DNA of 27,604 nucleotides from an uncultured Lachnospiraceae bacterium (GTDB lineage Bacteria; Bacillota; Clostridia; Lachnospirales; Lachnospiraceae), in NCBI GenBank assembly GCA_910579615.1, contig CAJTUA010000009.1, forward strand, positions 1 to 27,604, given 5' to 3'. The notes beneath the pieces are model-generated. The model was given only the letters and a program-made list of their open reading frames with translations, was not told the DNA's origin and did not search any database. Made by a program: the position numbers and the translations under genes. Shown here piece after piece: positions 26,073 through 27,604 of this stretch; within the stretch, counting starts at the first letter, position 1, and each line of letters opens with the position of its first letter.

Positions 26073-26103
26073 AAAAAAAAGAGCTACGCTGTGCAGCCCT
26101 CTC
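26073..26103 (-). terminator. terminator of the membrane zinc-ribbon gene
   Basis: On the minus strand GAGAGGGCT pairs with AGCTCTTTT, including G-U pairs, around a 9-base loop and runs into eight T. It lies about 50 bases after the stop codon at 26155. Confidence 0.7.
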
Positions 26104-26154
26104 CCAAACTTCTTCATGCCTTATTTCTTTTTTGGATTCCGACCACACCGCCCA

Positions 26155-26484
26155 TCAAAAAACATATCTGCGCAGCGAAACCCTTCGCGCCTTACACGGC
26201 ATTTTCCTCCTGCACTTCGGACAGTAAATCCTGCGGCAGGCACTCCTGGCAGGAAGCGCGAACAATGCTTCCCCTTTATTGACATTGATTCTCGTATAGC
26301 AATTTTTACAAATGTACGTATATGCTCTCGTAATCCATGTCCCAAGTATCATAAGCCCTGCCACTACCAGAACAAGCCCGATGTAAAAAAAGAGTTTCCT
26401 TCCCACCAATCCATAAATGGACAACAAAATTCCGGCTATCGCCAATGTAATCGACCCGGGAAACATCAACTGATACTTATTCAT
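26155..26484 (-). CDS. small membrane protein with C-terminal zinc ribbon
   Basis: This protein of 109 residues has two hydrophobic helices (about 9-26 and 31-50) followed by a basic cytoplasmic tail. The tail has CKNC near 59-62 and CPKC near 88-91, four cysteines spaced as in a zinc ribbon, and ends in an Arg/Lys-rich segment. I do not recognise a named family. The tail might bind nucleic acid or protein at the membrane. GAGG lies 6 bases before the ATG, and it has its own consensus promoter and terminator, so it is probably a real and well-transcribed gene. Confidence 0.82.
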   Translation of the reverse strand: MNKYQLMFPGSITLAIAGILLSIYGLVGRKLFFYIGLVLVVAGLMILGTWITRAYTYICKNCYTRINVNKGEALFALPARSACRRIYCPKCRRKMPCKARRVSLRRYVF

Positions 26485-26527
26485 CCAAACCTCATTTCCA
26501 ATCTATGTAAAAAATTACCGCAAGACT

Positions 26528-26556
26528 ATTATATAAATTTCAACGGAAAATGTCAA
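26528..26556 (-). promoter_or_regulatory. consensus sigma-A promoter of the membrane zinc-ribbon gene
   Basis: On the minus strand, TTGACA (26551-26556) and TATAAT (26528-26533) are separated by exactly 17 bases, a perfect match to the housekeeping consensus. It is the best promoter in the window. Confidence 0.9.
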
Positions 26557-26685
26557 GTATAATTTAACTTTACTTTCAACCATATTTTTGTATACTCTAC
26601 AATGTACTTTCATTTATCCATTTCTGCTCCCTGCCTGCATTTTTCTGTTTCACACAAAAATGGAGTTTTCCTCTGTACATTATCC

Positions 26686-26720
26686 AAAAACAGCCGCTAC
26701 ACTGTTTTGTATAGCGGCTG
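26686..26720 (-). terminator. terminator of the Pro/Thr-rich LPQTG gene
   Basis: On the minus strand CAGCCGCTA pairs perfectly with TAGCGGCTG (9 bp, 12-base loop) and is followed by TTTTT. It lies about 50 bases after the stop codon at 26772. Confidence 0.88.
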
Positions 26721-26771
26721 CAAAATCACTGGATTTTAATGCCTTGTTTTCCAAAAAAACCTGGCATGGTA

Positions 26772-27604
26772 TCATTTCTCATTGCTTTCTTTGTCCTTTT
26801 TCTTCCTGCCGCCAATTCCAAGGGCTGCGCCAAAGGACATCATTGCCATACCGATTGCCACAAACAGACCTGTGCCGGCTACACCTGTCTGCGGAAGCCC
26901 TTCTGGAGTCTCATCCTCAATCTCAATTTCCTCCGGGTCTTTCTCTGGTTCTGCCTCCGGAATGCCAAGTGGTATGTCATCCAGAATATCCAACAATTCT
27001 TCCGGGTCGAAAACCGTGATTTCCTCGTCCGGGTCACTTGGGTCGTCTGGTATACCAAGCGGAGGTTCATCATCCAGAAATACAATTATTTCATCCGGTG
27101 TCGGTGACGGAACAGGAACATCCGGTGTCGGTGTGTCATCCTCATCCGGCGGATTCGGTGTTGAAGTCCCCCCTGGTGTTGACGTTGCCGAATCCGACGG
27201 CGTTGGCGAAACGGACGGCTCAACGGACCGCAATGGCACGGTCGGCGTTGGTGTCGGGGTCGTTTCCGGTGTCGGTATCGGCGTTGGTGTGTTCGTTGGG
27301 GTCGGTACCGCTGTTGGCGTCGGAATCGTATTGTACGGGGTCGGCGTGGATGTCGGCGTAGCAAACGGGGTCGGTGTACTATCCGCCGGCGGTGTTGTCA
27401 CTGGCGGGGTGTCTGTTGGTTCAGGCGTCACGGTACTTGTCGGCTCCGGGGTTGAAGTTATCTCACTCGGAGGTGTCACCGTCGGCGTTGGAGTATTTTC
27501 TCCCGGTGGTGTCGGTATCGGCGTTTCCGTTGGTGTCGGCGTTACGGTACCCGTTGGCTCCGGGGTTGGTGTTGCCTCTCCCGGCGGTGTCGGTTCCGGC
27601 GTTT
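26772..27604 (-). CDS. Pro/Thr-rich LPQTG cell-wall-anchored protein, C-terminal part only
   Basis: The frame stays open to the window edge, so only the last 277 or so residues are seen; the true start lies beyond 27604. A GTG at 27477-27479 lies within the repeats and is not a convincing start. The visible part is a long Pro/Thr/Glu linker made of TPTPTP-type repeats, then an acidic Pro/Asp/Glu spacer (about 110 residues). It ends in a sortase signal: LPQTG, a hydrophobic segment and the tail GGRKKKDKESNEK. Such linkers hold N-terminal binding or enzymatic domains away from the wall. The linker resembles that of the cohesin-like protein at 471-1715, so it may be part of the same kind of surface apparatus. 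Confidence 0.9.
   Translation of the reverse strand, partial: TPEPTPPGEATPTPEPTGTVTPTPTETPIPTPPGENTPTPTVTPPSEITSTPEPTSTVTPEPTDTPPVTTPPADSTPTPFATPTSTPTPYNTIPTPTAVPTPTNTPTPIPTPETTPTPTPTVPLRSVEPSVSPTPSDSATSTPGGTSTPNPPDEDDTPTPDVPVPSPTPDEIIVFLDDEPPLGIPDDPSDPDEEITVFDPEELLDILDDIPLGIPEAEPEKDPEEIEIEDETPEGLPQTGVAGTGLFVAIGMAMMSFGAALGIGGRKKKDKESNEK

Noticed and set aside
25996..26562. 188-codon plus-strand frame
   Set aside because: It runs antisense through the membrane zinc-ribbon gene, which has its own promoter, ribosome site and terminator.
27086..27364. Arg/His/Gln-rich frame in the Pro/Thr repeat region
   Set aside because: It is the alternative frame of the TPTP repeats of the LPQTG protein; repetitive DNA gives long shadow frames.

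Overview
The window looks like a chromosomal segment of a gut-type Firmicute, most likely a clostridium of the Lachnospiraceae. The reasons are strong AGGAGG-type ribosome binding sites, sigma-A promoters, a serine T-box in front of serS, LPXTG-type sorting signals, a dockerin-bearing M60 (mucinase-type) peptidase, a DUF5662 gene and a ferredoxin-fused aldo/keto reductase. The genus assignment is inference. Nearly all genes lie on the minus strand; citrate synthase is the only convincing plus-strand gene.

Layout. 1-7262 is a surface or secreted module: a 1759-residue M60 peptidase with dockerin, fibronectin III and discoidin-like domains, followed by a secreted protein with a cohesin-like domain, a Pro/Thr linker and two Ig-like domains. 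7429-9765 is serS with its T-box leader, plus a DUF5662 gene. 9913-15036 is an AT-rich accessory operon read leftward: a protein with two GHKL ATPase domains (Hsp90/MORC-like at the N-terminus, histidine-kinase-like at the C-terminus), a receiver-like protein, an HNH endonuclease, and a TaqI/Eco57I-like N6-adenine methyltransferase. The methyltransferase frame is broken by one base in an A6G6 run. 15195-15921 holds a small LPKTG-anchored, possibly carbohydrate-binding protein with a strong terminator. 16337-21759 holds a LysR regulator, a palindrome cluster, purB, purF and a 4Fe-4S aldo/keto reductase. 21779-24335 holds a direct-repeat/hairpin element, a histidine phosphatase and citrate synthase. 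24454-27604 holds a MATE transporter, a small membrane zinc-ribbon protein and the C-terminus of a Pro/Thr-rich LPQTG wall protein that runs off the window.

How the genes work together. serS, purF, purB and citrate synthase are housekeeping. The M60 peptidase, the cohesin-like protein and the LPXTG proteins suggest a cell that displays enzymes for host glycoproteins or polysaccharides. The most unusual unit is 9913-14986. Its kinase-like ATPase and receiver look like a phosphorelay placed in front of a nuclease/methyltransferase pair, which suggests a signal-gated restriction-like defence system. The homopolymer frameshift could make the methyltransferase phase-variable. All functions are inferred from sequence motifs; no searches or computations were run.
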